NCBI GenBank assembly: GCA_013397795.1
Contig: VZTJ01003545.1
Coordinates: forward strand, 425,769 to 489,768
Length of the DNA: 64,000 bases
Origin: Orthonyx spaldingii
Lineage: Eukaryota; Chordata; Aves; Passeriformes; Orthonychidae
Reading direction: 5' to 3'
Positions 26,677 to 38,976 of the stretch are shown here, one piece after another; position 1 is the first letter of the stretch; each line of letters starts with the position of its first letter. Below the pieces are notes generated by a model. The model saw only the letters and a list, made by a program, of their open reading frames with translations, ran no database searches and was not told where the DNA came from. Position numbers and translations under genes: made by a program.

Positions 26677-27093
26677 GTTTCCAAGGCGCCCGACGCTCCC
26701 GGCGCCGCTCGGCCGCGCTTCCCGGCTGGGAACACGCCCCTCGCCGCCACGGTTCCGCGCCCGAAGCCGCCCTGCGCTGAGGGGCTGGGGCAGGGCCGGG
26801 AGCGCGGAGAGGGCTCGAAGTAGGGGGCTCTGCCAGGAGCCGGCTGGCGGGGCCGTGAGGAGGGGGCTGTGCGGAGGGCGATGCCCTGGGCGGCTGCTCC
26901 AGGGCCGAGGGACACCTCTGAGGGAGAAGAGAGGGTCAGGCTGAAGAGCCGAAACAGCATGAGGAGAGGCGCGGGTAAAGTCACTCTGATTAGATTTAGG
27001 TTGGAAACCAGAAGGTGTCTACTACTAGGGGCTAGTTTGGGCTACAGCTGTGGGGGAAAGACCTTAATTTGAAGATGAATGGTAATAAGTTAA

Positions 27094-27253
27094 AATCATA
27101 GAATATGCTGAGTTGGAAGGGACCCATCAGAATCATCGAGTCCAGCTCCTGGCCCTGCGCAGGACTCCCCAGGAATCACACCATGTGCCTGACAGCTTTG
27201 TTCAGATGCTTCTTGAACTCCGCCAGGCTTGGTGCTGTGACCGCTTACCTGAG
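27094..27253 (-). repeat. CR1 LINE 3' fragment
   Basis: The plus strand begins 'aatcatagaatatgctgagt', continues 'tggaagggacccatcagaatc', then 'tcttgaactccgccaggct' and 'tggtgctgtgaccgctta'. This is the reverse complement of an avian CR1 3' end, so the element is on the minus strand, 5'-truncated after about 160 bp. It lies just upstream of the CSTPP1 CpG island. The heptamer aagttaa occurs right before and again just after it. Confidence 0.9.
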
Positions 27254-28628
27254 TTAATTAAGTTAATGAATAGACTGTGTAGCAGCCTTGTCTCAGAGAG
27301 CAAAGACTGAAAGTGTGACCAAGGAGATCCTTTAAAGTTGTGTCGTTCTGTCCATACCATTCCAGAGCTGGAATGTTTGCATCCCTTGTGCTCAGGAGAG
27401 GGAGGTATGGGGAGCATCAGGAATTGTCCCTTCTGTAGATTCAAGTAGAAATGAGCAGAAAAGTCCTGAGTCACAGGGCTCTTTCTGTTCTTGTCTGGGA
27501 ACTTGTCTGGGAATGGCCATTGTACCAGGGATCTGGGAGAGGCAGAGCTCTTCATGTGGCTGGCTGGAAACAAGCCTACTGGGCTCCTCTTGTCCAGAAG
27601 CTGATGTGGCTAAAATTCCCAAATTACTTTGCAGTTTCTTTCATCACCATTAGAAAAATACCAGCCCAGGATGTAATTCCGGGAGTCAAAAAAAAAAAAG
27701 AAAAAAGAAAGAAAAAGGACCTGCAAGTGTTTTCTATATTCTTAATGACAAATGCAAAAGAACAGAAATTAAATGAACCATTTGTACATGGATATGATCT
27801 GCCTTTATTCCACTAGAGGAAAATGCTGAGGGTGACTATTGGCAACTCAACTTTAATCTATATTGAAAGGAGAGTCACATTTTAAAAGGGCAAACAGAAT
27901 GTTATAACTTAACAATTAATATCCCATATAAGATTGTCTGGACCATTCCTCTGTCTTTTGTTCTGTCTTTAAAAGCATATGGCTTAGATATAAATATTTC
28001 AAAGATGAGCAGAGAGAATAGTTTAGGGAGCAGACAATGAGACACTCCAGCGTGAAGAATGACTGAAAAAATGTAAGATTGCCTTAAAGAGGATAAGCAG
28101 AACATACGAAATGATGTTAGCTAAAATTATTTGTGCTACAGTGAAACTCATTCAAAACTCCAGTTTGTTCAGTTTTGCACTTTGTGCATTGTGTTATAGG
28201 CTATAAATTTAAATATGGGATTTTTTTAGTAATAAATACAATTAGATCATAGAATACATTGATACAAGATATTTTTGAGGCCCAGAATTCAGCAGAATTT
28301 AAAAAGAAAGTGGATATATTCAGGCAGAATGGGAAAACACAGAATTACGTTGTTGCATACATATGCAGTGTCACTGGTGTTTAAAAACCTCTTCCACAAT
28401 GCTGGTCAGCTGAGCTGGTAGGAGCCTTCCACAGGTTGTGCACTGTTTCCTTTTTGTTGTTTAAATCATTTCTGTAAACCAGAATTTAGCCTTGATCAGT
28501 ATCTGGAGCACTGATTTACAAGAGGCCTTTAAAGTCCAGTTTTACATACTACATTCTGACATCTCTCTGGTTTTTCCTTTGTTTTTGTTTTTGTTTTTTT
28601 TTAACTTGTTGCTCTTTGGTCTCTGTAG

Positions 28629-28705
28629 GTTAGACTTTGTTATTTCCTTCAGACCAGCCAAGGGGAACTTTTTGGACACTGATCCCATTTGTGGTTTTAA
28701 TAATG
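28629..28705 (+). other. Candidate exon A of an unproven transcript
   Basis: A long T-rich tract ending ctctgtag precedes this 77-bp segment, and gtaagt follows it. Only one frame is open through it (translation LDFVISFRPAKGNFLDTDP... within the frame that exits in phase 1). No family is recognised. It could be chance or a noncoding exon. Confidence 0.2.
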
Positions 28706-30017
28706 GTAAGTTTCAGTAGTAGTGGTGTCTGACTGCTAACAACTTAAAGAAAATAATATAAAAACAAGATGTCATTTCTGGAGCCATATATAGACTTCCT
28801 TGTTTACTATTATTTCTCTATGGGCTTGCCAGAGCCAGGATTAGGTGATATAACAGATCAGCAGCATTCACCTGTTCCCTCACCCTCATGACCTGAAAAG
28901 GGAGAAATGCTGCCAGCCTGGCCATAGGTATTAAGTTTGTTTTACCAACTTGATTTTAGAACCCTAGGCTAGTGCATTTTCATGAATTGAGAAGGCTCGT
29001 CTGGGTCACTGGAAACCATCTGCAAGTTTAATAGCTGCCCCCAGAGCGGTACATCTAACAAGGGCTTAATGTTCTTTTGGACCCAGCTGGAAGAATGATG
29101 GTGAAAAAATTTATTTTTCCCTGTCACAGTCCCTTGGTAGAGTATCAGAGGTACAGATCTCACTTTAAGGCAAGCCTATGGAGTACACTTTTACCATGTA
29201 CCCTGGGAATGAGGTGCTTACATCTCTTAACTAAAATTGCTGCATTTTGTTTGCCAGGGACATTTGTGTATCCAAATCAGTCTTTCATGGAGGATCAGTT
29301 GGTATACATTGGTACATTTTGTGCACACCCTCCTTCAGAATTAATGTGACCTTGATTTGATTTAGCTTAATTCACTTCGAAGTGTGGTTTAAACAGAATT
29401 TCAGAAATCATACATTTGGTAAACAGGGCTAACTTAGTTACATGAGAGTCCATGTGACCACAGGTTTGAAAATAGTTATTTAAATAGTAATTTAAATTAT
29501 GTCATGAAATAAAATGTCTTTATTATGTTAACATGCATGGGCTGAAAAACTCTTTTCTGCATAAGTGTTTTAAGAGTTTCTCAGCAACTTAGCTGAAATC
29601 AGATTTCCGATTTTCTCCAGAACCATATACTTTGCCCCTACTATGTTAATTGCTTAGCTTACTCTCTGCTGATTGTATGTTCATCTTCCTAAATTATACT
29701 GTCAATGTTGAACTGAAGTATTTTCCTTTTATTAGACAAAGTTCTCCTGAGAAACAGCTCCTCTTTCAGAGAGGGTATTATATAGAATAATAAACAGGAC
29801 TAAATATCAAGAAAAAAATTCCAGAGGAAATGCCTTGTTTTAAACAGACTGAGTCACTTTGTCTGGCTTCTGTTACTTTTCTTGGAATAAAATGTTTCAT
29901 TTGCTTAGAACTTTAACAATTATTACTAAAGTAGTTACAATACAGCCTGTTAGATGTATTAGAGGAAACAGACTTTTTTTTTTCTTCAAGTGATGGTGGA
30001 AATGCTGTTCCTTTTAG

Positions 30018-30093
30018 GTATTACAACTACAACGTACAAAGAACTAAGCTGTGTGCCATCTTCAGTATTGTTCCATCTGACTATGAAATCAAT
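30018..30093 (+). other. Candidate exon B of an unproven transcript
   Basis: The 76-bp segment follows gttccttttag and precedes gtaaga. Entering in phase 1 from candidate exon A it reads ITTTTYKELSCVPSSVLF... without a stop and leaves in phase 2. A second frame is also open. No homology is recognised. Confidence 0.18.
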
Positions 30094-33000
30094 GTAAGAC
30101 AGTTTCACAGAAACACTAAGAAAATGTCTCTAGCCTTTCTTGTTCATCCTGTGAGCATCCAAAGCTTTATCCTATTTTGAAACAGTTAGCTAAGAGCCTC
30201 TCTTGTGCAGAACTCAGCTTTTTTGAGTTTGATAGTGCTTTGTGTTCTTCAAGGCTTCCCACATATTTTCCAGATGAGCTTTTCCTTGTACATAACAATT
30301 AATAGAATTACAGGTGTGATAACAAAAAGACACATGGAAACCAAAGTATACTGTGAGAAGAAAAACATTGACTTAAGCAACTGTCAATCTTTATTGATAA
30401 TCTATTATTTTGAGCACTGTAGCAGAGATAAGTTTTGAGGAGAGGTCTGAAGAAATGGAGAATAAGGGCTTCACATGCTATTATTTATGTAAATTATTGG
30501 AAATCTTGTAAGTGAAATTAGAATTCTATTATGTAAGTTGTTTAAAAAATCAATGGCACTGAAGCAGGATGATTCATTTATGAGTCAGTTGCAAACCCAT
30601 AAAAACCTCTCATTAAATTTTTGATTTAATAATTATTTATATAAATTATGACCAAACTGTCTAAACACATGCACTAAAAATAAGATTATCTTAAATAAAA
30701 AGGTCATCCAAAACCACAATGAAATTATGTGATGAAATCCATATATTTATATTGTTGGTTCCTCAGGAGTCATTTACAGAAAAAGATCCAGTACTTCTAG
30801 TGCTTCTCCTAATTTGAGCCTTCTCAAACTGAGTGAACTGTTTATCTGGTTCACCTATCGCACAGTGGTTTTGCACAAGTAAATGAATTATTTTTCCCAA
30901 ATAATGCAGTATTAATACTGGTTTACCTCTTCAGGTAAAACCTAGACAAGCAGATAGGACTTACACTGTTCTTTAAGACCTTCAGAGAAATAAGATTCCA
31001 GAAGTTTCTCACTCCTAACGTCTACCACAAGATGAATTCTGGAAACAACTATGTGTTTTCCAGCTAGTGATGACAGCAGCAGCAGCTCTCTTAGGTAGCC
31101 AGCATTTGTACCATTACAGAGCTTAACTGGGACACCAGCAATTGTACCTGCAAGTCTTAAGTCAGTAATATACTTAAACTAGTAAGATGTCATTAAGTAT
31201 ATAGGAAACTGTGCTGTGAACATTAGACCATCATAATTTCTTTTTTATTTACTAGTTTAATTGCATTTTAATCTGGATTGCTAAGATTTTATTTTCCCTC
31301 TTGAACTGGGGGACAGAAATGAAGTAAAGAGTGATCTGATCTGATTTTGAGGTCTGTCTGTGTTGATGAACTTAATGTTCACCTGATGATTTAGATCTAA
31401 ACAAGCTCCAAGGTCTTTGTATTTTAAATACAAGTTGTTGGGGGAAAAAATCCCCTTGAAATATTCTTCTACTCCTCAGTCATAGGAGTACTTCTGAATT
31501 CTGGGTGATGTGCTTATGAGAAAAGGGAATAGTAGTATGAGAGATTCTGTGGCTCATGGAGGCCACATGTTCGTTTTCAAATCAACAGTAGCTGTAAGTT
31601 GTATAATAGATTCCTGGCATGTATTAAATGCACTGTCCAAATTCTGGTTGATTTCGAGTTTAGTGTTTGCAAGCAAAGTTGGCTTTTTTGTAAGAGCAAA
31701 CTGTTGAAAGACTCTCCTCCAGTTTTTGTTCCCATTATCTCATCAGGAAGGAAAGGACAACATCTTTAAAAGTGCTTAAAGTGAGTGACCCTTCTCTGTT
31801 GGAATGCCGCCCCACTAATGATGCAGAGAAGAAAAACAGCCATTTCTGGCAGAGTTTGCAGAATCTCTCATGCCAAACAAAAAAGTCCAAAATGCCTGGT
31901 AAAAATAAATATCACTATGAAATTCTGGCATGGGAAGCCCTTCTGACAGCCAAGGCTTAGCTCATCCTGGGGGGTAACCCAAAAAGACCGGCAATTTTCA
32001 TTCTTTGTTTCTACTTATCAAATGTTCCTTGCAAGCATAAGATGCCAGATTCTGCTATCCATTAGACAAGGTGTTTGTGTGAAAATTATAACGTGTAAAT
32101 GGCTCTGTTGTGTCTGGGATGAGGTGAGGCAGTAACTCTGATGTCTGTAGAGGCCAGCTGTGATGGGAAAGGTACATAACTTTCTGTGTGTAGAACAGAA
32201 ATTAATCACATGCAAAATACTCTGAAAATATTTTGTTTTATAACATCTGCATGGAAAAGCAAATGATGGAATCAAGGGAAAAACCCAACAAAACGAAAGA
32301 AAGAACAGATCACAGATTCATTAAAATAGTGGAATTCTTGCAAAGCAATTCTTAATTCTGTCTGTTAGCTACACAAAAGGGCTTCTGGAAGACAGCACTG
32401 TGGAACCCTGCTGCTGTACAGGAGTTGCAGTCAAAATTATTTTTCAGCAAAAGCACACATCAATATCCTGGTGATTCACTCCATAATGTAAGAGGACATA
32501 GTGGTGAATGTTTTTTCCTTTCTGCCACATAATGCATAAGGTGTTTTCAAGAGAAACACCATTATGGACTCACTAGAAGAGAAGATAGAGACTGGATGAG
32601 GATATAATGGTTGGCATACTTAGGAAGAGAAGCAGATCACTTACTGAGAGAGAATATAAGCCAAGTGAGACTGAAAGAGTAAATGAAGATTATGGCAATT
32701 AATTGTCAACAGGCTAGATGAAGCATGGAACATTTTTCAGAATATAGTAAAAAATTAAGACCTTATTAAGTTTTTTCTGAGGAATGGTTTTAAATTTTTC
32801 TTTTGATTTGTTAACTTTATCATTGTAGTTTCTATACCACACCAAAATAGATTGACCATTCTGCATTTGATTCTGATATAACATTAGATATTAAGAAAAC
32901 ATCCTTAAGGTTCTAACTTTAAGTGTTAAATTTTACACTGTACTAGTGAAGGAAGAGGTGTTCCTTGAATATGTAAAGTTCAGATGTGGATCAGAGTTTC

Positions 33001-34279
33001 TCTCAAATTCTGTGGCTAGAGTCCATTTCTGATATTTACTAAACATACTTAGTGTGCTCTAAGTTATGTGAAACAGAAACAAGAGAAACCTGTAGTCTCT
33101 GTGACATGGTCTTCCCTGTGCATTAAAAGTGTTGGGTTTTGCTCACTCAAGTCTCTGATAGAGTTTCCAACAACTCTGCTGACCTAGAATGAAGCACAAA
33201 TGGAAATGCAAAACACAAACCTAGACTACCTTAAACTCTTGGAATGCTAATATCATGTTAATGTGTTAAGTTCCTAAAATCTGAAACTTGCAATGATATG
33301 GACACAAGTATATGTGACTGGGAGGGAGTTTGTGTGTGTGCATACGTGTGGGTGACTCATGAGGAGGGGGTGTGCAAGTCTGGATCCTGCTCCCACCTGT
33401 GCCTTTATTCAGATCTCATCCAGTGCTAGTAAGGAGCAATTAATTTGTTCCCTCATTCACATTTATCAAGAGCTAGTATGACAGAGGGAGAGGTGTTAAG
33501 AGGTATCTCTGATTCAGCCACCCAATAGGAAAGCAGGTGGTTGACATCTTATCAGAAACACTCAAGGGTTATGTCTTGTTTGTGTTGGCAGGACTTGCCA
33601 AACCCATCATGCCAATAAAGTATTAGAAGTGAATCATCTTCAAAAAAAAACCCTCTCTTTATCGGTCTGTCTACATTTTTACATCTCCATAGTGGCAGGG
33701 CTTCTGCAAACAAGAAACGTGTGTGAGCTGAAAGAAGGATGTGTTTATGTCTTTCACATCTATTCCCATGACTACTTGTTTCTTTACAGGCCTAATTCAT
33801 GTATTCTAGGTTTTTAAAGAAAGGAAAAGTCAGACCGTCAAAGATATTCCACATACTGAGATATAAGGTCACCTTTCTTTCTGATCATGTGATTGACTTT
33901 TACCACGTACTTCTTATCTGAGTACAGAGACTATTGATGGCAAACTACATTAATAGCTGGAAGTCAAAGGAAGACACAGGTCTTCAATTCTTTAGAAAAT
34001 GCTTCTCTGTGGAGTCAAAAATTAATTTAGAAGACACAGCTTGCTACTTATCCATTTGGATGTGTTTGGGGAATAAAGATGGCTAGGCTTCTGTCTTCAA
34101 ACTGAATTCTTCTTTTGCTGGCTTTCAAGAGAACATTCTCCTTTTAAGCTCTTCCTCTTTTCTTTTTTTTCTGTGCCAGAGTCAAGGTATTAAGGTGTGC
34201 AGTTCTTAAGGGTAGGCCACAGGCTACCTTTGCAATGCAGACATTGTGCAAGGCCTGGATAATTGCCATTTCACTGCAG

Positions 34280-34424
34280 GGAGGAGTCTCATCAGGAATA
34301 GAAGACAGTGTTGATTTGCATTATTTTTACATAGAGGATGTTAGGGAACCAGCAAAAGAAGAAGCAGAACCAGCTTTCAAAAAGTACAGGAAGAGCTACC
34401 ATCTCAAAGAAAACATGAAGAAAG
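34280..34424 (+). other. Exon-like open segment
   Basis: The segment follows tttcactgcag and ends before gtctgg (a weak donor). Its frame 0 is open over 48 codons and rich in charged residues (EDVREPAKEEAEPAFKKY). Its entry phase does not fit candidate exon B. No family is recognised, and it may be fortuitous. Confidence 0.15.
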
Positions 34425-35528
34425 GTCTGGTTGGGTTTGGTCTGTTGTTTGGTTGGTTTTTTTTCCCTATTTTGAGAGTCAATTTACTTATGGTTTTGTT
34501 TCCTTTTTTTTTTTCTTCCTAGAGTGGAAGATTGAAGGGCCTTGGAGGCTGGTTTCTGTCCCACCTTCTAGACACAGACAAAAAGGGGTGGGGTTAGATG
34601 AATCTGTACTTTGGTCATTTGGACGTCTTGCAAGATTCTTTATATCTCAGCTTTTGAATGTAGCCATTTAATGTAATCTTTAGTTTTGCTGCTCTGTACT
34701 GCAAAGTAGAATTAATAGTGGTCCATGAGATGATCATAAACTTTCCCAAAACAAATGTGCAATTGGAATGCTTAGAAAGCAGCAGTTAAATGAAAGGTGA
34801 AGGAAATTAAGTAACACATAAGGTCTGACAGGCTAACCTGAATTTTATATTTTTGTAAATGAAAACAATTGTGGTAACACTGCAGAAGATGCCAAAATTC
34901 AGTGCATTTTTTTCATTTTTCATTCTGTTTCCCAAGAATAGTATGTTTCTTACTACTGTATTTTTCTTTATCGGTTTTTGGACAACCTGACCAATTTGTC
35001 AATAGGATTTGGGGTGTCTGATCTCATGCTTCCTAGTGTTTGCATTCCTTTGCCTTTGTTTTGAGGTTATCAGTTGTTGTAGCACAGATTTTACAGGCAT
35101 AAACATTGCATCGTTTAAGTCGTCAGTGAACATAGACAAAACAGAGCTCAGGACAGATCTTGAAATGGATGTGAGGTGCCTTTGCATTTTGATGAATAAT
35201 GACTAATGACCACTGTGGTTTCCTTCTATCAGATGCTTGCACACCTCCCCCTATCTGTATTTAAAATGTCGTCCTATGAAAGTGTCCTGTGAGATGATGC
35301 CAAAAGCCATACAAGGTGTATTGTGTCTGTTGCCTTCTGTCTGTTCACACAGTGATCTTTACATTACTTTAAAAAGCACAAATTTAGCACAAATGCATTT
35401 TGTCCATTTTGCATGTGTGTTTTTCACTCTAGTTAATTATTCATTCTATCTCAAATATTTAAAACATGATTGATCCAAACCTTTCTGAACACAACAATTA
35501 AGTTATCCAGTGTGTCATTCTCTTCTAG

Positions 35529-35599
35529 GAAACTTGAGGTGTGGAGAAGCATCTTTGCAAGGAAAAGCTCATTTGAATCCTTCAAAAATACTTTGATAG
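35529..35599 (+). other. Candidate exon C of an unproven transcript
   Basis: The 71-bp segment follows cattctcttctag and precedes gtaaga, the best-looking splice pair in this interval. It is open in only one frame (KLEVWRSIFARKSSFESFK...), which is the phase delivered by candidate exon B, and it leaves in phase 1. No homology is recognised. Confidence 0.22.
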
Positions 35600-37340
35600 G
35601 TAAGACTTAGACTTTTTTTTTTCTTTTTTTCCCCCCTTCTTTTTTTAAACCTCTTATTAAGATCTTTGCAGTTTCAAAATACATAAAGTGTATTTTCCCT
35701 AATAATCCTACCTGGTTCTGATCCCTTTCTTTCTTCTTTTTCCAATGACACCGTGTTCTTGGTTGTCTTTTTCCTGACACAGGTTTGTTATTTTAAATCA
35801 CCCTGAAAATGATGCAAACTATTAGTGTTATTTCATGGCACTTATTTTCTATCATTGGATTGGTTTATTTCTCTAGTGGTTTTTTTTTGGAGGGGGTGTG
35901 TCTGAATTATGTCCCAAAATGGTTATTAGGATAATAATCTTCTTCCTGTTCCATTTATAATGACTGGTGGAGGTTTTTTTGCTTGGGCATGTTGTCATAT
36001 AAATTAATTGTTAATTATATTTTAATTACTTCTTTCTCATCTGTCTTATAATCCTTGCGTTATGTATCACTTATCAGTGATCTATAAATTATTGCAGGTT
36101 ACTTCATGACGTTCCTCCCTCATAGGTGTGGGTAGGAGCAAGTATCTACCTTGTGCATGGGTTGAAGTGTATTCTCATATTTACATAGTCTTAAACTTAT
36201 TTGGTCTGAAAGAGGCAAGACCAAGCATATGGTTAAATTTTACCAACATTATTTAGCAACTCTTCTACTTTTATCATAAATATCCACTTTACACTGCATA
36301 AATCTACTTTATAATTATCCTCAAAGATCCGACATGCAATCAGGGCTATATTTAATCATAGTATTTTATCAACAGGTAGGTAATTGAGAGGTTTATAATA
36401 TAAATTTTCATCTGTCCAACTGCAACCTATTTAGGAGATTTTTGTGAAAGACAATACAATGTACTTATCTAACATTTCACCAGGGGATTTCAAAATTACT
36501 AATAAGACAAAGATATACTTTAAGGAGGTTGAGCTTAGAGAGGAAAGTGATTTACCAGAATACAGTGCAAGATGCAGAGGGCTGGTAAACACTTTAACAG
36601 AGTGGGTAAAAACATTTGTTCCCTGGGGAGAGAAGAATGGAAGAGCTAACAAGTGAATTTATTTGCATTTAGGACAATATTTTTCAAGAGGCTTTTGTTT
36701 CAAACACAGGAAAATACTCATCTCAACAACTGAAAGACTGTTCCATGACCTAAGTATATAATTATCAGGAAGTTCTGGGCCCCGTGTCTGTGCTTTATCA
36801 CACTCAGTACTTCAGCACCTAAACTTGAGGCTTCTGTGAGCCTGAAGTCAGAAGGACTCCTCTGAGTTATACTACCTGATGATCTAGCCTTAGTAGAGAA
36901 GATAAAGTTAAATGAATTTTGGTTATGTTGCTCTGTATTTTAGGGAGATATAATGAGGGTTTTGCTTTCTGGCCAGTCAGCCAGCCCCCAGTCAGTGTGA
37001 GGTTATTGTTCTCTCTCTTAACTTTAACCCACTATTCAGAATTCTTCCCCTTCAACCTTCCTAAACTCTGATATCTCAGAGTTTATTACTTTACTATAAT
37101 TGCATAAGCTTTCTGTGCCTCAGTCTGTCACTGATTCCAAGTCACTACTAGAATAGAGAAGTTTTTTTAATCTCTCCACCTCAACCAGTCCCTCTTGACT
37201 ACCTGTATTTTTTGTTAGTCTTCTGCAACTTTGTGCACTTTGCCTATCAAAGAATTCAATGCCATAATCTATGTTCTATTGCACTCTTGCACTAACGTGG
37301 ATCTATTCCTATCTTGAAGCAGCTGTTCTGCATATAAAGC

Positions 37341-37379
37341 AAAAAGTCTGCTTTTTAAAAAAAGTCTGCTTTTTAAAAA
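37341..37379 (+). repeat. 18-bp tandem repeat, about 2.2 copies
   Basis: The unit aagtctgctttttaaaaa is repeated perfectly with period 18 (gtctg at 37346 and 37364). A short local duplication in intergenic DNA. Confidence 0.9.
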
Positions 37380-38653
37380 TTTGGGTGGCCATGTACAGTA
37401 GATTTATACATGGTTTGCTGCTTACTGTTTCTTGTGGTGTTCCTGCTCTTGGGAGTTCTCCTTCTCAGTGAAGCTGTGTTGGATTATTTTCTCTTTTCAC
37501 TGAACACAGTTTGTCAAGATTCAGTCCCTGTTTTAATTTTACGTTGACGTTTTTAATAATACCCCTTGTCTTCACCATTTTACACTTAATTAATAGGAAT
37601 GGCAGAATTCTCTCAGTCACATGCTGTGCTGTTTTCTTACTCTTGTGACTGTTTAAAGGATCAGATTAATTGCAGCTTCCTCTGGATTCAACTACGGGAA
37701 GGCTTTAAATAAGACCATTTCTATCACTGGCCCTTTGGTGTCAATTTGACAAAATTCTCATCTTCCCCTGTGGTCCAGGGTTTGGACTATCTGAGTCAGC
37801 ATTCTGTTCAAGTTAATACTTTGAAATCAACTGAGATTAATTATTTAACAACAGATCCTTGCATTGTCACCCCTATGTATTAAAATGTCAAGTCATGCCA
37901 CAGAGGATCATAAAACTGGTTCTAAGGGTGAGATCTCCAGTGAAGCCTGTCTGCTTTTCAATGCAGCACAGAACAGAAGGCACATAAGCCAATTGTCCAA
38001 GTGTTAATTTCTACTCCTGCAGGAAACGACCCTAAATCTTTTTGTAGGGTATCTGAGATTCATACATAGTCAGCTGTCTTCGGATACCGCGGCTATAAGG
38101 AAACCACCAAACAGCAGAATATTTGTCACGAACGGAGGGAAAAATCAGACGTTTCTCATGGGGAGCAACATGCTTGCTCGGCAAAGGGCTCGCGAGCGTT
38201 TCGCTTCCGAAGGGAGTCTGGCAAACGGGGACGGGACGGGGAGCAGGGCTCTGCGATTTGTCCTGGGTACAGATAGCTGGCACAAGTCGGGAAGCGGTGG
38301 CAACGCGCGGGGACCGGAGGATACCGGGCAGCCCTGCGGCGGGCAGCCGAGAGTCCGGAGCAGTGTTCCTTGGCGATGCTGCGGGAGTTGGGACCGGGAG
38401 AGCCGACATCGATGGACCCGAGTACCGGGGCCGCTTTAGAAAGGGCTTCCCCGCCCGCGGTGAGGGAGCCGCGCCCGGGGCAAGGGCTGAGGGGGTCCGG
38501 GGGCTCCGGGCGAGCCTAAGGGTCTCGCCGCGGCGACGGGCGGCGGCCCTACGGGGTGGCCAAGGGAGGTGCGCGTCTCGCCGCCGAACCTCGGCCGCGG
38601 AGCCGCCTCTGGCGCGCCGAAAGTTTGCGAAGTGCCTCGGCGCTGGGGGGAGC

Positions 38654-38663
38654 GGGGCGGGGG
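38654..38663 (+). promoter_or_regulatory. GC box (SP/KLF site)
   Basis: GGGGCGGGGG lies about 190 bases upstream of the LRP4 ATG, and a second GGGCGGGCGG-type motif follows near 38700. This is consistent with a TATA-less CpG-island promoter. Motif match only. Confidence 0.5.
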
Positions 38664-38848
38664 CTGCCCCGACGGGACTCCTCCTTCGGGGCTGGGCCTG
38701 GGCGGGCGGAGCGGGGAGGGAGCCCCCGGCCCCGGAGTTGCCGCGGCTGCGGACGGAGCGGGCGGCGGTAGTGCCGGGGTGCTCCGCGCAGGAGGAGCCC
38801 GCGACGGCGCTGCGGGCGGCCCGGGCGCGGGGCCGGGGCGCTGCCACC

Positions 38849-38933
38849 ATGAGGCGGCGCGGCGGGGGCTGTCTCCTGCCCGCGCCTCCGCAGCTCCTGC
38901 TGGTGCTGCTGGGAGCGCTGCTCCGCTCCAGAG
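38849..38933 (+). CDS. LRP4: LRP4 exon 1: start codon and signal peptide
   Basis: The ATG sits in a strong Kozak context (GCCACCATGA). The 85-bp coding part gives MRRRGGGCLLPAPPQLLL then VLLGALLRSRG and one base of the next codon, followed by a GTAAGC donor. The basic start plus Leu-rich core is a signal peptide; it parallels human LRP4 MRRQWGALLLGALLCAHG, including the shared MRR start and LLGALL block. LRP4 is a type I membrane LDL-receptor-family protein that binds agrin and activates MuSK at the neuromuscular junction, and it modulates Wnt signalling with sclerostin in bone and limb. Head-to-head placement with CSTPP1 matches human 11p11.2 and carries much of the identification, since a signal peptide alone is weak evidence. 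The LDLa and YWTD domains lie in later exons outside the window. Confidence 0.82.
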
Positions 38934-38940
38934 GTAAGCG

Positions 38941-38971
38941 GCTGCCGCGGCACCCTCTGCCCCGCGGCAGC
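38941..38971 (+). repeat. GC-rich hairpin next to LRP4 exon 1 donor
   Basis: GCTGCCGCGG at 38941-38950 is perfectly complementary to CCGCGGCAGC at 38962-38971, with an 11-base loop. It starts 7 bases after the GT of the splice donor and ends 5 bases before the run of Ns. Confidence 0.85.
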
Positions 38972-38976
38972 GCGGG

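Larger units (their letters stand above)
26240..26900. promoter_or_regulatory. CSTPP1: CpG-island promoter of CSTPP1
   Basis: The base composition changes abruptly to GC-rich, with dense CpG dinucleotides from about 26240 to 26900, and the island surrounds the CSTPP1 start codon at 26643. No TATA box is evident, as is usual for a broad housekeeping-type promoter. Transcription start sites should lie above 26643 on the minus strand, but the exact position cannot be read. Open frames on both strands through this island are a consequence of GC richness. Confidence 0.8.
27254..38080. other. Intergenic region between CSTPP1 and LRP4 CpG islands
   Basis: About 10.8 kb of AT-rich DNA between divergent promoters. 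No recognisable protein family is encoded. Seen: an A-rich simple stretch at 27688-27719, three splice-bounded plus-strand segments (28629-28705, 30018-30093, 35529-35599) that stay in one open frame, a further exon-like segment at 34280-34424, pyrimidine-rich tracts near 35608-35645, a possible MIR-like stretch near 36515-36585 and a short tandem repeat at 37341-37379. In human this interval is occupied at most by antisense or noncoding transcripts of LRP4, to my knowledge. Confidence 0.7.

Noticed and set aside
26168..26944. Plus-strand 258- and 200-codon frames at the CSTPP1 CpG island
   Set aside because: Pro/Arg/Ser-rich low-complexity translations antisense to CSTPP1 exon 1, typical of CpG-island composition; no domain is recognised.
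36444..36656. 70-codon plus-strand frame that could extend the candidate intergenic transcript
   Set aside because: Weak acceptor, and part of it (about 36515-36585) resembles an old MIR-type sequence, so the open frame is probably incidental.
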